A stretch of DNA of 64,000 bases, taken from contig JAILWY010000009.1 of assembly GCA_022113835.1 (NCBI GenBank), positions 10,702,001-10,766,000 of the forward strand, read 5' to 3'. The notes beneath the pieces were generated by a model that was given only the letters and a program-made list of their open reading frames with translations, had not been told where the DNA came from and did no database searches. The number at the start of each line of letters is the position of its first letter. Position 1 is the first letter of the stretch. The position numbers and the translations under genes were made by a program. This DNA is from Atopsyche davidsoni (Eukaryota; Arthropoda; Insecta; Trichoptera; Hydrobiosidae). Positions 59,940-64,000 of the stretch are shown here, piece after piece.

Positions 59940-61369
59940 AATTTCGTTTTCCCGTATTTACTTGGCCGAATACCTCGCAAGTCCGTGCCAGACGGAGAAT
60001 AGACAAAACAGCGATTAGCGCAGTCTCTGGCACAGACAGCAGAAAGGAAGTTGGATATAATGTTGCCAACATTAAAATTTAAAGGTCCCTCGACATAACG
60101 CTTTGGAAAATTTTACAATTCACATATCATTATTTCACAAAAAGATATTTCGGCATATATACTTTAGATTGTGGCAAACATTTGTTACTCTAAAATAAGA
60201 AGGCGCACTGATTGCTGATGGTGCGTTTAAATTATTTAAATAATAATATGAATGTTTATTGTTCATGGAAGTTATTTTTCATTTAGCCCTAAAATTATTT
60301 AAAAAATCGATAATCTTAAACTTTTAAACAGATAACCCGTTTTACAAAAAATATAGACATATTCTTCAATAATAATCAAAATTTTGACTGATCCATATAT
60401 CTTAAAACCTTCACAAATTTAATGAAATTTTAGATTTATTATTTCAATTGGTTTGATTGTGAGAAATTAGGCTTTCCATTTCATTTTTCACTGCAGGGAA
60501 GAGATGTGATGTGAGCAACCTTTTATAACTAAAATTTTAAAATTTAAGAGTTTCACTAAAATTATTTTTTCACATCTTATTAACAGGTTTGTTTGACCAT
60601 TGGTTATTGCAACTTTAAAAGTTAATGTCTTATAATTTCTGAATGTGTGAGTATATGATTTATCGGATGATGTAAATCAGCCGTGTTATGTATTATTCAG
60701 CTACCAGTAGCATTTATTGTATTTTATTATGTCTAGGAATAATATTATATTTCCCTTTATTACACCAAGCAGACCTCAATAGATATCACACATGTTAATA
60801 AAAATGTCACTTCAGGATGTTGAATAATTTTTGTGTACTTTCTTATTATACGTAAATTATTACACAGAAATAATCCAAAGCAGTACGCATAATATAATAT
60901 ATCAAGATTTTGTTGTTGGTAGCTAAAAATTAAAAAGTCGTTTTACTTATAAATCCAAGTTTTTTTATTATTATCAGTTATATATTGTCTTAAAATAATC
61001 TTGCATAGATACTCATTTCGAAAAATTGAGATATATAATTTATTAACTTTATTATTTGACACTATATCAAATGAATGCATCATAATATCACCGTGATCCA
61101 TAAAAAGAAAAAATAAATTTTCAATTAAATACACATTTTATGAACATCTAGTCTACAAAACTTACACATACTTACTTACTTAGTCATAATATTTATGTTA
61201 TATGAAATCATTACAATACCTTGAAGAATATTTATTACACCAAGAGCTTCGGGAATTTCAATCTGTCAGCTTATTAGTACTAACAGTAAAGACCACATTT
61301 AATTAATGCTATTTTCAATTCAAAAATGTATAAATAAGGCATATGTAATATTATATAAAGGCAAATTTT
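59940..61369. other. Spacer between COX5A 5' end and JMJD6 3' end
   Basis: Both neighbours read leftward, so this holds the COX5A promoter and the JMJD6 3' UTR. No coding frame or repeat is supported. Confidence 0.45.
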
Positions 61370-63272
61370 CTAAGCAGTTTTCTTCCTGCGCTTTTTTTTA
61401 TGTGCAGTAATACTTTCTTGACCACTGTCATCCTCACTGGAGCTTCCCGAGGAACTGTCACTATCACTGCTACTGGAAGAGCTACTATTGCTAGAGCTGT
61501 CGGATGCCACACCAGTCCCTTCACTTATATCAATTTTCGCAGCAATCATTGCCAAGTCTCGTTCTTTAGCTTCAAGAACTCTCAGCCATTTTCTCGATAA
61601 TTTAGGACGCCCACGAACTGTTTTATGCCAAACTACAGGAAAATTAGTCCTACTTGAGAAATTTTGAGTAATGGCAACTGTGTCATCTAAATTCAAAACC
61701 ACGTGCCACCAGCCCCCAGGAACAAATACAGTTTCTCCAGGTTTCTGTAGGATTTCCACCTGAAAAATATGTACATTTCAAGGTATATTAATCACCCTAG
61801 CTAAGCAAAACTAAACTTTTTGAAAATCAAGAGGCATGTATCAATGACAGTAAGACAAATTAATATAACCAGAAATAAATTTTGAATTTGAGTTTTAACA
61901 CAGCAACGAGTTTTTTTTTTGTGTTGATTCATTCAAGTCTATTATCCCTCAAACATAAGGTATAATGCAATTAGATAACACTATTTATGAAAAAATGAAT
62001 TTTTACTAATAATAATTTGCCTTTTTGACATCTTACAAAAAACTTACAGGTTTATATTCTTCAGGCCACGAATCTAATTTAGTCTTTGGGTATATAATAC
62101 TAAACCATGTAATGGCTTCATCTCGCTGTTTTCCTCCTGTTGCCCCAGTTACTTTGATCAATTCTCGAGGAGTGTTGGTTGGAAAGAGGCACCATCTCTT
62201 ATGACCAACAACTAAAGCATTCCATGCACTTGTACCTAGAGGATCGATATGAATACCTGTTCCAGATCTCTGAGGCCCCATAACAAACCAACGATAAGGT
62301 GGTCTACGTTCTTCTCCGCAATATTTGAACAAATCATCTCGAAAATATAATGGAATATCATAATCAGCTAAGAGCTTTTTTCTTCGTGCGTGTTCTCCAA
62401 AACTACTATCAAAAATATAGAGCGGGCTATCATCAAAAGTTGTTTTCATATAGTCTACATAATATTTCATTTTCATCTTGACACTGTAGCCTTCGTTATC
62501 TTCTCCACATTTAAATTTTTGGTTTCTATATTTTTTCGCTAGCCTCTCCAAAGTCCATTTGTGATTGGCTTTCCAGTTTGTTTGGACATTTAAAATAACA
62601 ACTGGTTTGTAAATTTTTTCATACTTATCAATAAATTCTGATGAAGATACCGTATTGACATCTATTCTTTCAACATTGTCAGTAAATTGCCAAAAAGTAT
62701 CAAATATATTTGCATATCCTAGTATTGACCAAGATATCTTATCATGCAATTCTGAAATAAAGAATGTAAAATATTATCCGAATAAGAAAAAACTTTTAGA
62801 GTAACAATGTTGTTTTAGCTATAAATATTATAAACCACATATGCATATTGATATATACTAAGAGCAAAACACTGCTAAATTTATAATAGTTATTAAAATA
62901 TACATTGGTGGATTAAAATACTACCTTTTTAAATATATATACTTTTCATTATAGTAACCCATACATGTAGTTGAAACAGTTCATTAATAAGGTTAGTACC
63001 ATTAGTTAATACTACAACTATCAGTCAGAGAACTAATACATGACCAACATTGCAAGCTCCTAGATGTAAAAAAATGTAATCAATTTAATAAATTGTAAAG
63101 ACAAGTGATTTATGATCGACTATTAAAGAACATTAAATTTGATCAGTACATAGCGCTTTTACTTCGTTCAATAAAGTATATTATTATATTGATACATACC
63201 AGGTCGAGCTTTACGTTTTACATCCTTTATTCGTTTTCTAGCTTTGTGGCTTAGTTTTTTATCGTTTTGCAT
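61370..63272 (-). CDS. JMJD6: Bifunctional arginine demethylase / lysyl-hydroxylase JMJD6 (PSR)
   Basis: JMJD6 is a nuclear Fe(II)- and 2-oxoglutarate-dependent dioxygenase that hydroxylates lysines of splicing factors and histones. Exons 63272-63200, 62751-62048 and 61759-61370 join in frame to 388 aa (human 403). The N-terminus is a basic, lysine- and arginine-rich segment. The JmjC core shows the iron ligands H and D in [15 protein letters not shown] and the distal H in [12 protein letters not shown]. The 2-oxoglutarate-binding region includes [14 protein letters not shown]. The C-terminus is a long serine/aspartate run followed by HKKKRRKK. The polyserine tail and nuclear signals are features of vertebrate JMJD6 too. 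Confidence 0.96.
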
Positions 63273-63790
63273 CGTTAATAATCTTAAATAATAGTAAATA
63301 AGTAATCTTCACTCGCACTAGCAACGAACACGGCAAAAGCTACAGGTTGACAGCTATGGAACATGGAGTGAAAAGTGCTGCCAGGAGAATAAATTTTATT
63401 CGAAGTGTTTTGCAAACGTCAAAAAATGTTAAAAGATGACTGAAATAACATTTCAAAGTCTATTAATTTCTTTAAACATTTTTAAAAATTATTACTTTAA
63501 CCTTTAAATAACCTTTTGATTTTTTTTTTTCGTATTATAATAAATAAATCTGCTAAAAAGTTAAGTTACCACTAAAAAGGGTATTTGTTATTTGAATAAT
63601 ACACAGTTTTAATAATTTATTGTTCAAACGATGCCAAAGCAATGAGAAGAAAACATCAGTTTAATTATTTCCTCGCTTGTAAAATTTTTGATAAATCAAA
63701 AATATAACTATATAACATTATAACAATGTATATAACTGTGACAAGACAAGGAAGAAAGAAGCAGCATGCAACAATTTGACAAGGACACCA
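63273..63790. other. Upstream flank of JMJD6
   Basis: AT-rich DNA upstream of the JMJD6 start, holding its promoter. No other feature is seen. Confidence 0.4.
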
Positions 63791-64000
63791 TGAGTGAAAA
63801 GCAAGCCGCAGAAGGTGGGTTTTCAGAATGTAAAGAAACAAATTCTGCAGGAATCGAATAATCCTTTGGAAGAGAATACTAATGACGATGATGCAAAAGA
63901 ACTGCTGACCGATGTCTTGTGTGCGGCGAATTCGGGCGAGACAATAAAATGTGGTTTCGGTGCACTTCTTGTGGGTTTTGGGTTCATGTAGATTGCACTG
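63791..64000 (+). pseudogene. C-terminal piece of a pogo/Tigger-like transposase, frameshifted
   Basis: One frame carries an acidic hinge (EENTNDDDAKELLTD). About 20 nt later the coding sense moves to another frame with CLVCGEFGRDNKMWF followed by RCTSCGFWVHVDCT, a C2..C2..H..C zinc-binding end common in insect DDE-superfamily (pogo/jerky-like) transposases. The frame change and earlier stops mark it as broken. It continues past the window edge, so the element borders are not seen. Confidence 0.65.

Noticed and set aside
59809..60072. 87-codon minus-strand open frame over COX5A exon 1
   Set aside because: Another frame of the same DNA gives the mitochondrial presequence and joins COX5A exon 2 in phase; this one does not.

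Overview
This window is animal nuclear DNA, almost certainly from an insect. It is strongly AT-rich, has GT-AG introns (many of them short), and carries recognisable insect genes: both alternative cytoplasmic ends of Neuroglian, a Shifted-type WIF protein and an erect wing/NRF1 gene. The species cannot be named from the sequence. Four of the genes (zw10, Nrg, shf, ewg) are X-linked in Drosophila melanogaster, so the region may belong to the ancestral insect X element; that is inference.

Layout, left to right. MED27 (minus, cut by the window edge) lies head to head with a plus-strand unit whose shared exon encodes a short POLR1D-isoform-2-like protein and then ZW10. The start codon of ZW10 overlaps the stop codon of the first protein. 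Next come SSR2/TRAP-beta (plus), an intronless TMEM63-type channel (minus), an SFMBT1/2-like four-MBT protein (plus), a decayed hAT transposon, Neuroglian (plus, about 10 kb, two alternative terminal exons), shifted/WIF1 (plus) with COQ7 nested on the opposite strand inside one of its introns, and erect wing/NRF1 (plus, two alternative ends). Then follow a 6 kb gene-poor stretch, COX5A (minus), JMJD6 (minus) and a frameshifted transposase tail at the right edge.

Exon structures were assembled by hand from GT-AG sites, reading-frame phase and family resemblance. Every assembled coding sequence closes in frame: ZW10 721 aa, SFMBT 899 aa, Nrg 1252 or 1274 aa, Shf 378 aa, COQ7 202 aa, EWG 473 or 452 aa, COX5A 152 aa and JMJD6 388 aa.

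Mobile DNA is plentiful in introns and spacers. There are two piggyBac-type elements with TTAA target sites; one has lost its catalytic centre but keeps an open 278-aa frame. There is one hAT element with a perfect 8-bp target duplication, a three-copy fold-back MITE family, a long palindrome with hammerhead-ribozyme-like core pieces, and a 205-bp inverted-repeat element.

The most interesting points are the ATGA-overlapping POLR1D-like/ZW10 pair, the two classical ELAV-regulated genes (Nrg and ewg) lying close together with matching alternative 3' ends, the nested COQ7 gene, and the palindrome with ribozyme-like parts.
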